Below are positions 34,269 to 43,485 of a stretch of DNA of 55,933 nucleotides, piece by piece. The position numbers and the translations under genes are program-made. Location: contig JAJRUI010000118.1 of NCBI GenBank assembly GCA_024277875.1, positions 1 to 55,933 of the forward strand, in the 5' to 3' direction. How positions within the stretch are numbered: the first letter of the stretch is position 1; the number at the start of each line of letters is the position of its first letter. A model generated the notes under the pieces. The model was given only the letters and a program-made list of their open reading frames with translations, did no database searches and was not told where the DNA came from. This DNA is from Deferrisomatales bacterium (lineage in GTDB: Bacteria; Desulfobacterota; Deferrisomatia; Deferrisomatales; Deferrisomataceae).

Positions 34269-37040
34269 ATGAGGATCCGAGCGCGCTGGAGCGGGCCGGC
34301 CCGTAAGATCCGGGGTCCGGCCCGGGTGGACCGCAGGGAGTTCTTGAAAAAGGCCGGGATCGGCGTCGGAGGCGGGCTCGTGGCCGGCGGTACGGCCGGT
34401 TTCGTCCGCAAGGCCCGGGCCGGCGAAAAGAGCCCCTACCCGGACGCCCGCCAAGTGAAGACCGTGTGCACCCACTGCTCGGTGGGGTGCGGGGTGGTCG
34501 CCGAAGTGGAAAACGGGGTGTGGGTCCGCCAGGAACTGGACCTGCTGCACCCGATCAGCCGGGGAGCCCTGTGCTGCAAGGGGGCGAGCCTCCGGGACGT
34601 TGCGGCGAGCGACAAACGTCTGCGTCACCCGCTCAAACGGGTGGACGGAAAGTGGCAGAAGATCTCGTGGGAGAACGCCCTGGACGAGATCGCCAACAAA
34701 CTCCTCGAGATCCGCGAGGAGAGCGGCCCGGACAGCGTGTTCTGGATGGGCTCGGCCAAGATGTCCAACGAGCAGTGCTACCTGTTCCGGAAGATGGCCG
34801 CCCTGTGGGGGACGAACAACGTGGATCACCAGGCCCGGGTCTGACACAGCACCACCGTCGCCGGTCTGGCGAACACGTGGGGCTACGGGGCCATGACGAA
34901 CCACCTGAACGACATCCGCAACGCCCGGTCCATCATCATGCTGGGCTCCAACGCGGCCGAGGCCCACCCCGTGGCCATGCAGCACATCCTCGCGGCCAAG
35001 GAGAAGAACGCCGCACCCCTGATCGTGGTGGACCCCCGGTTCACCAAGACCGCTGCCAAGGCGGACGTGTACGTGCGGCTGCGGTCGGGCACCGACGTGG
35101 CGTTCGTGATGGGCCTAGTGCGCGAGGTCGTGAAGAACGGCTGGCACGACCAGGACTTCATCGCCAAGCGCACCTTCGGGTTCGAAGAGGTGATGAAGGT
35201 GGCGGACCACTACACCCCGGAGGAGGTCCAGCGGATCTCCGGGGTGGAGCCGGCGCTCCTGAAGCGAGTGGCCCGGCTCCTGGCCGACAACCGGCCGGGC
35301 ACCCTGATCTGGTGCATGGGCGGCACCCAGCACTCCCACGGCAACAACGTCACCCGCAGCTACTGCATCCTCCAACTCGTGCTCGGGAACATGGGCAGGC
35401 CCGGCGGCGGGGCCAACGTGATCCGGGGCCACGACAACGTGCAGGGGGCCACGGACATGTGCATCCTGTCCAACAGCCTGCCCGGATACTACGGGCTGTC
35501 GGACGGCGCGTTCAAGCACTGGGCCCAGGTGTGGAAGGTGGAGTTCGAGTGGCTCAAAGGCCGCTTCGACCTGGCCTACGACGAGAAACAGCACAACAAG
35601 AAGGGCTTCACCATGGCCCGCTGGTACGAGGGCGTGCTCCAGCCCAAGGAGAAGATCGACCAGCGCGACAACATCCGGGCCCTGTTCTACTGGGGCATCG
35701 CCATGGAGAGCCAGAGCCAGATGCACCGGGTCAAGCAGGCCCTGGAGAAGCTCGACCTCCTGGTGCTGGTGGACCCGTTCGTGCCCAGCGCCGCGGTGGT
35801 GCCCGACCGGAAAAACGGCACGTACCTGCTGCCGGCCTCCACCCAGCTCGAGAACGAGGGGTCGGTCACGGCCACGGCGCGCCAGCTCCAGTGGCGTTAC
35901 CAGGTGCTGGAGCCCCTGTACGACTCCAGGCCCGATCACTGGATCATGTTCGAACTCACCAAGCGCCTGGGGGTCGGCGACGCGTTTGCCAAGAACATCG
36001 AGAAGTGGCCGGACGACTGCCTGGAGGAGTGGCGGAGCGGGCTACAGACGATCGGGTACACCGGCCAGACCGTGGCGCGCCTGAAACGCCAGCGGGACAA
36101 CGCCCACACCTTCGACCTGGTGACCCTGCGGGCCGACGGCGGACCGTGCGACGGCGAGTACTACGGGCTCCCGTGGCCGTGCTGGACCACCGACCACCCG
36201 GGTACGCCGATCCTGTACGACATGTCCGTCCCGGCGAAGGAGGGGGGGTTGCCGTTCCGGGCCCGGTTCGGCACCGAGTACAAGGGCCGGCCCCTACTCG
36301 CGGCCAAGGGCGTCACCATGCCCGGCAGCCGGGCCGACGGCGGATACCCCGAGTTCAAGGGCGTGGTCAAGGGCACCAACTGGAAGACGGACCTGTCGGA
36401 CAAGACCTTCCGGGCCGCCCTGTCCAAGGGCATGGCCCCGTTCGGGAACGCCCGGGCCCGCATGTACGTGTGGACGTTCCCGGACCCGGTGCCGATCCAC
36501 CGGGAACCGATCCAGACGCCCAGGCCCGACCTGCTCGCGGACTACCCCACGTACCCCGACAAGAAGCTCCAGTACCGCGTGGACACGGCGTTCGCGAGCG
36601 CCCAGAAATCCGATACGAACAAGACCTACCCGCTCATCCTCACCACGGGCCGGATCGTGCAGCACATGGGCGGCGGCGCCGAGACCCGGGGCAACCGGTG
36701 GCTGTCGGAGCTGGCTCCCGAGATGTACGCCGAAGTGAACCCCCGGACCGCCAACGACTACGGGGTGATGGATGGAGACTGGATCTGGGTCGAGAGCCCC
36801 CAGAACGGTCGCATCAAGGTGAGAGCCAAGGTGAGCCGGCGGGTCGACTCCGCAACCATCTTCCTGCCCTACCATTTCGGCGGGGTGTTCGAAGGGGTGA
36901 GCCGAGCCGACCGGTTCCCGGAGGGCACGGCGCCGTACGTGGTGGGTGAGTCGGCCAACGTCGTCACCAACTACGGGTACGACGCGGTGACCCAGATGCA
37001 GGAGACCAAGACGGGTCTCTGCCAGATCTCCAAAGCCTAG
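34269..37040 (+). CDS. fdnG: Selenocysteine formate dehydrogenase catalytic subunit
   Basis: This 923-residue molybdopterin enzyme is read through an in-frame TGA at 34842-34844 as selenocysteine 192 (context ARV-U-HSTTVAG, as in FdnG/FdhA). The N-terminus has a Tat signal, RREFLKK at residues 22-28. The [4Fe-4S] ligands are C67, C70, C74 and C102, followed by the bis-MGD domains and a C-terminal molydopterin dinucleotide-binding domain ([24 protein letters not shown]). It oxidises formate in the periplasm (or reduces CO2). A SECIS hairpin follows the TGA directly. Shorter than E. coli FdnG (about 1015). It is followed by the Fe-S subunit after 9 bases. Whether the metal is Mo or W cannot be told. 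Confidence 0.95.
34842..34880 (+). promoter_or_regulatory. UGA-selenocysteine codon with bacterial SECIS element
   Basis: After the TGA (34842-34844), CCAC (34852-34855) pairs with GTGG (34877-34880) and CGCC (34859-34862) with GGCG (34868-34871), presenting the loop GGTCT (34863-34867). The same GGUCU apical loop is found in the E. coli fdhF SECIS, where SelB binds. Position and loop make the recoding call strong. Confidence 0.92.
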
Positions 37041-37049
37041 GAGGTGCCC

Positions 37050-37640
37050 ATGGCCCGGCTCAAGTTCCTGTGCGACGCCAACCGGTGCATCGCGTGCGAC
37101 GGCTGTACGGTGATGTGCAAGAACGCCAACGACGTGCCCCGGGGCACCTTCCGCCGTCGGGTGGTCACGATCAACGAAGGCCAGGACGGCGAAGCCAGCA
37201 TCTCGGTGGCGTGCATGCACTGCTCCGACCCGCCGTGCGCCGCGGTGTGCCCGGTGGAGGCGTTCTACCAGCGGGACGACGGACTCGTGCTCCACTCCAA
37301 GGACAAGTGCATCGGGTGCGGCTACTGCCTGTTCGCGTGTCCGTTCGGCGCCCCGAGCTTCCCCACCGGAGCCCCGTTCGGGGCCAGGGGGGTGATGGAC
37401 AAGTGTACCTACTGCGCCGGCGGTCCGGAGATAGACTTCTCCGACGCCGAGCGGCGCAAGTACGGCGGCAACCGGATCGCAGAGGGAAAACTCCCTGCCT
37501 GTGCCGCGGCGTGCGCGACCCGGGCCCTCCTCGCCGGGGAGGCCGACGAGATCGCCCGGATCTACAGAAAGCGGGCGACCGAAAGGGGTTCCGAGGCCGC
37601 CGCCTGGGGCTGGCGCCGGGCCTACGGGAAGACCCTGTAG
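37050..37640 (+). CDS. Formate dehydrogenase Fe-S (beta) subunit
   Basis: This 196-residue electron-transfer subunit has four cysteine groups fit for four [4Fe-4S] clusters: CIACDGCTVMC near residue 13, CMHCSDPPCAAVCP near 55, CIGCGYCLFACP near 86 and the split CTYC/CAAAC pair near 113-150. It lacks the C-terminal membrane helix of E. coli FdnH, so it should sit on the catalytic subunit and pass electrons to the cytochromes encoded next. ATG 37050 follows AGGAGG by 5 bases. Export would be by hitchhiking on the Tat signal of the catalytic subunit. Confidence 0.93.
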   Translation: MARLKFLCDANRCIACDGCTVMCKNANDVPRGTFRRRVVTINEGQDGEASISVACMHCSDPPCAAVCPVEAFYQRDDGLVLHSKDKCIGCGYCLFACPFGAPSFPTGAPFGARGVMDKCTYCAGGPEIDFSDAERRKYGGNRIAEGKLPACAAACATRALLAGEADEIARIYRKRATERGSEAAAWGWRRAYGKTL

Positions 37641-37711
37641 CTGGCCGGGGGCCCGGTTGCCCCCGGGGACCAGCCGAGCGACGGCGCGCCTGCGCCGTTG
37701 GGAGGGCGTCC

Positions 37712-38566
37712 ATGGTTCACCATCCACGTTTGCCCCGCCTCGCGACGGCGCTGGCCGTGGGGGTCGGCCTCGCGATCGGGCCGGTCCCGGCCGCCGGGGC
37801 TCCGCCCGAGGCCGGGGAACGGGCCGAGGGGCGGTACCCGTACCTGGCGCCCACCGGCGTGGAAAACCCGCTGGTGGCACGCTGGGCCGAACTCGCCCGG
37901 GCCATGCCCGACTGGAAGGACAAGAACAAGGCCGCCCACTACCGTTTTGCGGGCGGCAAAGACGGCCGCCAGTGCGACCAGAAAGAGTGCCACCCGGGGT
38001 TCCGGGACGCGTACGTGGACCGACTCCTCAGCATGCCCGAGGGGCCGGAGCGGCAGGCGGCCCGGGAGCGCCGTCACGGTCTCGACGGCTGTGGCGACTG
38101 TCACACCCGGGACGCCATCTGGGCCCGCGCCCCGGCGTGCCGGCTCCACTACGACCGGCCCGGCCGGGTGACCTGTACCAGTTGCCACCTGCAGGAACGG
38201 GACAAGGCCCTGGTGGTGAAGGGCGAGAGCAAGACGATCGCGCTCCGAAAGCCCGAGCCCGTTCGGGCGTGGCCGGGCCACGAACTCACCCGGGACGAGA
38301 AGGCCATGGCCTGTGACAAGATGTGTCACGGGGCGGAGAACCCGTTCGAGGTCGTGCAGGTGTGCTCGGACTGCCACGCTCCGGACAAGCTCGAGGTGGC
38401 CCGGTACACGGCGCCCGGCGTGCTCGTCCACGCGACGGACCAGGCCAGCCTGCTGCCCGGGTTCACGAGCTCCTTTTTCGCGTGGCTCACCGGGATCGTC
38501 GCCGCCAGCCTGTTGATCCACATCCTCCTGGACGTGCTCCGATCCCGGAAGGAGACGGCCCCATGA
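37712..38566 (+). CDS. Membrane-anchored multihaem cytochrome c
   Basis: This 284-residue protein has an N-terminal signal (about 1-30), a haem domain and one C-terminal membrane helix (about 254-276). Haem motifs are CX4CH at C88-H94, CXXCH at C127-H131 and C155-H159, CX3CH at C201-H206, and CXXCH at C218-H222, so up to five haems. CX4CH is known from cytochrome c3; CX3CH is rare and may bind haem or not. It probably carries electrons between the Fe-S subunit and the b-type subunit, whose ATG overlaps its stop. Two GC-rich hairpins (for example ACGGCGC/GCGCCGT at 37680-37698) lie in the 71-base gap upstream. Confidence 0.85.
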   Translation: MVHHPRLPRLATALAVGVGLAIGPVPAAGAPPEAGERAEGRYPYLAPTGVENPLVARWAELARAMPDWKDKNKAAHYRFAGGKDGRQCDQKECHPGFRDAYVDRLLSMPEGPERQAARERRHGLDGCGDCHTRDAIWARAPACRLHYDRPGRVTCTSCHLQERDKALVVKGESKTIALRKPEPVRAWPGHELTRDEKAMACDKMCHGAENPFEVVQVCSDCHAPDKLEVARYTAPGVLVHATDQASLLPGFTSSFFAWLTGIVAASLLIHILLDVLRSRKETAP

Positions 38567-39237
38567 ACCGCGAAGAGGTCCAGCGTTTTCCCCCGGGGTT
38601 CGTGTGGCAGCACGGCGTGCTGATGGTGGCGTTCACGGTGCTGGCGGTGACCGGCATGCCGCTCAAGTGGGGGTGGTGGGGAGTGGTCCGGGTGCTGGGC
38701 GGGTACGAGGTGGTGCGCTGGATCCACCGGGTCTCCGGCGTCGTTCTCATCGGTCTGGGGGTGGTTCACGTGGGCCACGCCGTCTGGCTCCAAGTGAAGG
38801 ACGGCCGGCGGGGGGGGCTGTGGCCCACCCTGCGGGACGTACGGGACGTGGTTCACGACAGCCGGTTCCTGGTGGGGCTGGAGCCCCGGCGGGCCCGGTA
38901 TCCCCGGTACAGCTATATCAATAAGTTCGACTACTGGGGCGCGTTCTGGGGGGTGGCGATCATGGCCGCCTCGGGACTCGTCCTGTGGTTCCCCCAGACG
39001 TTTTCGAACCTGACCATTCACGTGAGCCACATCGCCCACTCCGACGAGGCCCTGCTCGCGGTGATCGCGATCTTCATCTGGCACCTGTACCACGTGCACA
39101 CCCTCCACGGACGGCCCCGCCTGAACCGCGTGTGGCTCACCGGCCGGATCCCGCTGGACGAACTGCGCCGGGAGCACCCGGAGGAACACGACGAACTCGT
39201 CCGTTCCGGCCGGATCCGGGACGGAAAGGCCCCCTGA
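38563..39237 (+). CDS. Cytochrome b subunit of formate dehydrogenase
   Basis: This 224-residue protein has four membrane helices (about residues 15-35, 53-73, 125-146, 160-180) with histidines suited to b haem (H17, H55, H69, H174, H177). It resembles FdnI/cytochrome b561-type subunits that pass electrons from a periplasmic dehydrogenase to menaquinone. The last line of evidence is context: it overlaps the multihaem cytochrome gene (ATGA) and follows the alpha and beta genes. A cytoplasmic charged tail follows the last helix. Confidence 0.88.
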   Translation: MNREEVQRFPPGFVWQHGVLMVAFTVLAVTGMPLKWGWWGVVRVLGGYEVVRWIHRVSGVVLIGLGVVHVGHAVWLQVKDGRRGGLWPTLRDVRDVVHDSRFLVGLEPRRARYPRYSYINKFDYWGAFWGVAIMAASGLVLWFPQTFSNLTIHVSHIAHSDEALLAVIAIFIWHLYHVHTLHGRPRLNRVWLTGRIPLDELRREHPEEHDELVRSGRIRDGKAP

Positions 39238-39240
39238 CCG

Positions 39241-41112
39241 GTGGAAGCGGTCCTGTGTACCTGCAACGGCCGGTTCCCGCTGGACCGGTCCCAACTCGCC
39301 CGGGAGGGGGGCGACGGCCTGCCGGTGCGGGTCTGGGACGTGTTCTGCCGATCCGTGTCCGAGGTCCGCGGCCCCGCGCCGGACGCGGTGTTCCTGGGGT
39401 GTGCCCGGGGGACCCGGGAGTACCGGGCCGCGCTGGAACGGGCCGGGGTGCCGGCACACAGGATCGTGGCGTGGGACCTGGCCGACGCGTTCTACGGCCG
39501 GTCCGGACGGGAGAACGCCCGCGTAGCGGCCGGCGCGATCCGGGCTGCAACGGCCCTGGTGGCGCGGGCGGTTCCCGCAAAAAGGTGGGCCGTAGACGTG
39601 GGTCCCCGGGTCCTGGTGGCCGGCGAGGGCGGAGAGCCCGTCGCCCGGGCGCTGGCCGGGCACCGGGACGTCCTGTGGGTGGCCCCTGGTGTGCAGCCCG
39701 TGCCCGGTGTGCGGGTCCACCCCGGCCGGATCGTGGGTGTGGAGGGGGGGCTCGGGGGGTTCCGGGTGGAGGTCCGCGACGGTGGTCCGGCAGACCCGTG
39801 GGCGTGCGTCGGGTGCGGGGCGTGCAGGGAAGCGTGTCCGCGCGACGCCCTGGACCGTGTTCTCCGTCTGGACCCGGACCGGTGTGACGGGTGCGGCCGG
39901 TGCGAGGCAGCGTGTGCCCGGGTCGGGGCGCTGGACCTGGGACGCTCCCCCGGTGGAATCGAAGCGGACCAAGTGGTCTGGTTCGGCGGCGACGCGGTGG
40001 AGCGGCCGGGGTTGTTCGTGCCCCGTACGCTGCACGACGTCGCAGCCGTGGTCTGCCGGGTGGTGGCGTTGGAGCCCGGGGTCGAGGCGTGGGCGTCGGT
40101 GGTCGAGCGGCCCGGGTCTTGTGGCCACGCCCGGGCCGGCCTGGCCGGGTGCTCCCTGTGCCGGGACCGTTGCCCCGCAGCCGCGGTGAACCTGGACGCA
40201 GGGGGGGCTGCGGTGGCCCACGACCGGTGCACCGGGTGCGGTGGGTGTGCGGGGGCTTGCCCCACCGGGGCCCTGGACGCGGTTCCGTGGGGGGGCGGGG
40301 CTGTCGGTGCGGCCCTCGAGCGGCTGGGTCGGTCGGGTGTGGCCGTCTCGCTCCGGTGCGAACACGGGGGGGACGCGCCGCTGCCGGGCGAACTGCCCGT
40401 GGGCCTGCCCCACCTGGGCGGGGCAGGGTGGCTTCCGGCCGTGGTCGCCCTGGGCGCCGGGGCCCGGCGCGTGCGCTACCTGCCGTGTCCGGTGTGCGCG
40501 GAAGCGGTGCGTCCCGGTTTCCGGCTCGCCCGGGCGGTGATGGAGCGCGTCGGGCGCGGCGGTTCGGTGCTGTGGGGCTCGGCCCCGGCAACAGGCGCGG
40601 TTGCCAGGCCCTGGCTGGACGGGGGCGACCTCTCGTGGGGCGATCCGGTGGCCGTGCGCGCCGAACTCCTGGCCCCGTTGCTTCCCGAGACCCCCTCGGA
40701 GCGGCCGTTGGGCGGCCCGTTCGGGTCGGTAGACGCTCGGGCCCGCGGGTGCACGGCGTGCGGGGCCTGCGTCGGGGTGTGTCCCACCGGCGCCCTCCGG
40801 GCCGATTCCAGTTCTCCAGAGGTGTCGTTCGTGGGGCTCCGGTGTACGGGGTGCGGCCTGTGCGCGGCCGCGTGCCCCGAGTCGGTGCTCGTCGTGGAAC
40901 CGGGGCTGGCGTGGCAGGCAGGGGAGGCACGGTCCCGGGTGCTCGCCCGGGCCGATGCCCTCGCCTGCCCAGCGTGCAACCGGGTGTTCGGGACTCGCCA
41001 GGCACTGGATGCGGTGCTCGCCCGGCTGGGCTCCGGGTTCCCCGGAGTGGACCCGGAGCTCCTGGGGCTGTGCCCGGACTGCCGGGCCGTGGAGGCGCTG
41101 CGGGATGCCTGA
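39241..41112 (+). CDS. Large multi-cluster ferredoxin protein (HdrA/MvhD-like features)
   Basis: This 623-residue soluble protein starts at GTG 39241, 3 bases after the cytochrome b gene. The N-terminal 150 residues (CTCNGRFP, VFLGCARGTREYR) recall HdrA-type N-termini. Ferredoxin motifs follow near residues 189 (CVGCGACREACP), 215 (CDGCGRCEAAC), 305 (CSLCRDRCP), 331 (CTGCGGCAGACP), 505 (CTACGACVGVCP) and 537 (CTGCGLCAAACP). Between 345 and 500 an MvhD-like segment (VAVSLRCEH, RYLPCPVCAEAV) is visible, and the end has CPACN and CPDC pairs. No signal peptide, so it is cytoplasmic, unlike the dehydrogenase. It may link formate metabolism to a cytoplasmic electron pool. Function not established. 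Confidence 0.65.
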   Translation: MEAVLCTCNGRFPLDRSQLAREGGDGLPVRVWDVFCRSVSEVRGPAPDAVFLGCARGTREYRAALERAGVPAHRIVAWDLADAFYGRSGRENARVAAGAIRAATALVARAVPAKRWAVDVGPRVLVAGEGGEPVARALAGHRDVLWVAPGVQPVPGVRVHPGRIVGVEGGLGGFRVEVRDGGPADPWACVGCGACREACPRDALDRVLRLDPDRCDGCGRCEAACARVGALDLGRSPGGIEADQVVWFGGDAVERPGLFVPRTLHDVAAVVCRVVALEPGVEAWASVVERPGSCGHARAGLAGCSLCRDRCPAAAVNLDAGGAAVAHDRCTGCGGCAGACPTGALDAVPWGGGAVGAALERLGRSGVAVSLRCEHGGDAPLPGELPVGLPHLGGAGWLPAVVALGAGARRVRYLPCPVCAEAVRPGFRLARAVMERVGRGGSVLWGSAPATGAVARPWLDGGDLSWGDPVAVRAELLAPLLPETPSERPLGGPFGSVDARARGCTACGACVGVCPTGALRADSSSPEVSFVGLRCTGCGLCAAACPESVLVVEPGLAWQAGEARSRVLARADALACPACNRVFGTRQALDAVLARLGSGFPGVDPELLGLCPDCRAVEALRDA

Positions 41113-41719
41113 ACGGGCGGCCGTGGACCCGGCCGGGTGTCCGGCGGTGTACGCTGAGGCCGCTCGGTGGCTGTACGATCCCCCGGAGGCCGAGGACCTC
41201 CTGCCTCTGGCAGGGCGGGCAGCGGCCGGCAGACCGGCCTGGGGGGCTCTCCAGGCGTTCGTGGCGTCCCGCGGCCCCCGGGACGCGGCCCGGGACGCGG
41301 CCGACGCCCACTGGATCCTGCTCCAGGACCCGACGGGCGCTCGCCTCGAACCGTACGCCAGCGCGTACCGGGACGGGGCCCGGCTCGGCCCGGCGCTGGT
41401 CGCGTTCCGGGGGTTCCTGCGGCGGTGGGAGCTGGTGCCCGAGCGGGACCGGTACAGGGATCTGGAGGACCACCCCGCGTTCCAGCTCGACTGCCTCGCG
41501 TTCTTGAGGAAAGGAGCGGCTGACGGCTCCGTTCCCGGCGAAGCCTTTAGGGAGTGCCTCGTCGCGCACGTGCTTCCGTGGATGCCCCGCTTCCTGGAGG
41601 ACCTGGAGCGGGAGGACCGGGGGCTTCCCCGCGGCGGTTTCTACGCCGGACTGGCCGGGCTGACGCGCGCGTGCCTCGACCGGGACGCCGCGGCCCTGGG
41701 GGTCGGCCCCGGGACGTGA
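41105..41719 (+). CDS. TorD-family chaperone for molybdoenzyme maturation
   Basis: This 204-residue, all-helical protein has the TorD/DmsD pattern: an N-terminal helical region, a central PYASAYRDG motif near residue 78 and the C-terminal LPWMPRFLEDLE segment near 157. Such chaperones bind the Tat signal of molybdoenzymes until cofactor is inserted; the formate dehydrogenase is the evident client. ATG 41105 overlaps the ferredoxin gene by 8 bases. It ends 9 bases from the convergent regulator gene. Confidence 0.82.
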   Translation: MPERAAVDPAGCPAVYAEAARWLYDPPEAEDLLPLAGRAAAGRPAWGALQAFVASRGPRDAARDAADAHWILLQDPTGARLEPYASAYRDGARLGPALVAFRGFLRRWELVPERDRYRDLEDHPAFQLDCLAFLRKGAADGSVPGEAFRECLVAHVLPWMPRFLEDLEREDRGLPRGGFYAGLAGLTRACLDRDAAALGVGPGT

Positions 41720-41728
41720 CCCCGGATG

Positions 41729-43270
41729 TCAACGGTATCTTCGGGGCTCGATGCCGTACTTTCGCACCTTGTACCCGATGATCCGGGGCGTGCTCTGGAG
41801 CCGTTGCGCAGCTTGGCGGATGTTGCCGCGGCACGCCTTGAGCGCGTCCACGATCAGGTCGGTCTCGAAGTGCTGCACCGCCTCGCCGAACGACAGGTCC
41901 ACCCCGCTCCGGCTCTCATCGGCCGTCTGGAGGGTGGGGGGCAGGTGGTACGAGTGGATCGCGGCTCCCTCGCACAGCAGCACGGCCCGCTCGATGCAGT
42001 TTTCCAGTTCGCGCACGTTGCCCGGCCAGTGGTAGGCCACCAGCATGTCGATGGCCGGTGTCGTGATCCTGCGGATGTCCTTGCCGTTCTCCGCCGCGTA
42101 CTTGTGCAGGAAGTGCTCGGCCAGGAGCAGGATGTCGGTCTTGCGCTCCCGCAGGGACGGCAGGAAGATCGGGAACACGTTCAGGCGGTAGTACAGGTCC
42201 TCCCGGAACGCGCCGGTCTCGATCTGCTCCTCCAGGTTCCGGTTGGTGGCGGCGATCACCCGCACATTGGCCTTGCGGGTCTCCCAGCCGCCCACCCGCT
42301 CGTACTCCTTCTCCTGGAGCACCCGCAGGAGCTTCACCTGGAGGGCCGGGTCCAGGTCCCCGATCTCGTCCAGGAAAATCGTGCCGCCCTCGGCCAGTTC
42401 GAACTTGCCCGGCTTCTGGCTGACCGCGCCGGTGAACGAGCCCTTCTCGTGGCCGAACAGCTCGCTCTCGATCAGGTTCTCGGGGATCGCCGAGCAGTTT
42501 ACCTTGATGAACGGCCGCTTGGCGCGCAAGCTGCCGTAGTGGATCGCGTGGGCCACCAGTTCCTTGCCCGTGCCGCTCTCCCCCCGAATCAGCACGGTCG
42601 CGTTGGACCGGGCCACCTGGGCGACCATCGCGTACACCTGGTGCATGGCCTTGCTGTTGCCGATGATGTTGGTGATGTTGTACTTCTCGGCCAGGTCGGC
42701 CTGGAGGCGCTCCTTTTCCTCCACCAGCTTGGCCCGTTCGTCCTCGGCCAGGCGGTGCAGCTTGACCGCCTGGCCCACCATGGCGGCCACGATCGTGAGG
42801 AACCGGACGTCTTCCTCGAAGCTGGTCTCCTCGCTGAACAGCCGGTCCACGCTAAGGGCCCCCAGTACCTCGTCCCCGGCCCGGATCGGCACGCACAGGA
42901 ACGCGATGTCCGCCCGGGTCAGGTCCCGGCTCATCGTCCGGTTCAGGAACAGGGGCTCCCGGCCCACGTTGGGGACCACCATCGGCTCCCCGGTGGCCAC
43001 CACCCGGCCGGTGACCCCCTCCCCGAACTTGTACCGGCCCCGCCGGGCCTCCTCGGGGGTGAGCCCGTAGGACACCTCCACGTGGACCTCCTCGGCGTAG
43101 GGGGACACCAGGGCCACCGTGCCCCGGCTCATCCCGAGCTTGCGGGCCAGGACGGACATGATCCGGTGCAGGCGGCTGTCCAGGGGGGTGGCGGACGCCA
43201 GGGCGGCGCTCACCTCGTACAGGGTGGACAGTTCCTGGACCTTGCGCTCGAGGGCTCTCGTCGTGGTCAT
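41729..43270 (-). CDS. NifA-type sigma-54-dependent activator with GAF domain
   Basis: This 513-residue activator has an N-terminal GAF domain (about 15-170), a linker, an AAA+ domain with Walker A GESGTGKE (230-237), the sigma-54 contact loop as GSFTGA (277-282) in place of GAFTGA, Walker [14 protein letters not shown] (about 295-307), and a C-terminal Fis-type helix-turn-helix ([26 protein letters not shown]). The layout matches NifA/FhlA-type regulators. It diverges from glnA, which has a sigma-54 promoter, so glnA is a likely target. No nif genes are in the window. FhlA-like control of the formate locus next door is possible but no sigma-54 site was seen there. Confidence 0.9.
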   Translation of the reverse strand: MTTTRALERKVQELSTLYEVSAALASATPLDSRLHRIMSVLARKLGMSRGTVALVSPYAEEVHVEVSYGLTPEEARRGRYKFGEGVTGRVVATGEPMVVPNVGREPLFLNRTMSRDLTRADIAFLCVPIRAGDEVLGALSVDRLFSEETSFEEDVRFLTIVAAMVGQAVKLHRLAEDERAKLVEEKERLQADLAEKYNITNIIGNSKAMHQVYAMVAQVARSNATVLIRGESGTGKELVAHAIHYGSLRAKRPFIKVNCSAIPENLIESELFGHEKGSFTGAVSQKPGKFELAEGGTIFLDEIGDLDPALQVKLLRVLQEKEYERVGGWETRKANVRVIAATNRNLEEQIETGAFREDLYYRLNVFPIFLPSLRERKTDILLLAEHFLHKYAAENGKDIRRITTPAIDMLVAYHWPGNVRELENCIERAVLLCEGAAIHSYHLPPTLQTADESRSGVDLSFGEAVQHFETDLIVDALKACRGNIRQAAQRLQSTPRIIGYKVRKYGIEPRRYR

Positions 43271-43313
43271 GGGCGGTCTCCCGGGGGGGGGACGGCGGGC
43301 GGAGTGGGACGAT

Positions 43314-43342
43314 ATTGTAGTTCACTTTTTCACGACCAACAA
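43314..43342 (-). promoter_or_regulatory. Sigma-70 promoter of the NifA-type regulator gene
   Basis: Read on the minus strand, TTGTTG (43342-43337) and TACAAT (43319-43314) are separated by 17 bases, about 45 bases upstream of the regulator ATG. The same sequence holds a TTGT/ACAA inverted repeat, so regulator binding here is also possible. Confidence 0.65.
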
Positions 43343-43354
43343 TGCTGTACTCGA

Positions 43355-43366
43355 TTTTCCGGAAAA
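43355..43366. promoter_or_regulatory. 12-base palindrome in the regulator-glnA gap
   Basis: TTTTCCGGAAAA is a perfect palindrome lying 24 bases upstream of the -24 element of glnA and between the two divergent promoters. It could be an operator or enhancer-like site. It does not match the NifA site TGT-N10-ACA. Confidence 0.4.
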
Positions 43367-43389
43367 CGCCCGCGGGCCCGGCCCGGTCG

Positions 43390-43405
43390 TGGCACGCGAG
43401 TTGCT
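43390..43405 (+). promoter_or_regulatory. Sigma-54 (-24/-12) promoter of glnA
   Basis: TGGCAC (43390-43395), 5 bases, TTGCT (43401-43405) matches the sigma-54 consensus TGGCAC-N5-TTGCW exactly. It lies 80 bases before the glnA ATG, next to a divergent sigma-54 activator gene. Confidence 0.88.
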
Positions 43406-43485
43406 AGCTGGTTGCCGACCCACGGCGCGGGCGGTCCGGCCGGCGCCGGTTCCCCGCACAACGACACACAGAAGGAGGATCGCCG

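Noticed and set aside
34842-34844. TGA in formate dehydrogenase read as a nonsense mutation or a split gene
   Set aside because: Family context (U-H after ARV), the preserved frame and the SECIS hairpin show selenocysteine recoding.
41729-43270. Regulator of a nitrogen-fixation cluster
   Set aside because: No nif genes are in the window, and the NifA site TGT-N10-ACA was not found; only the domain layout is NifA-like.
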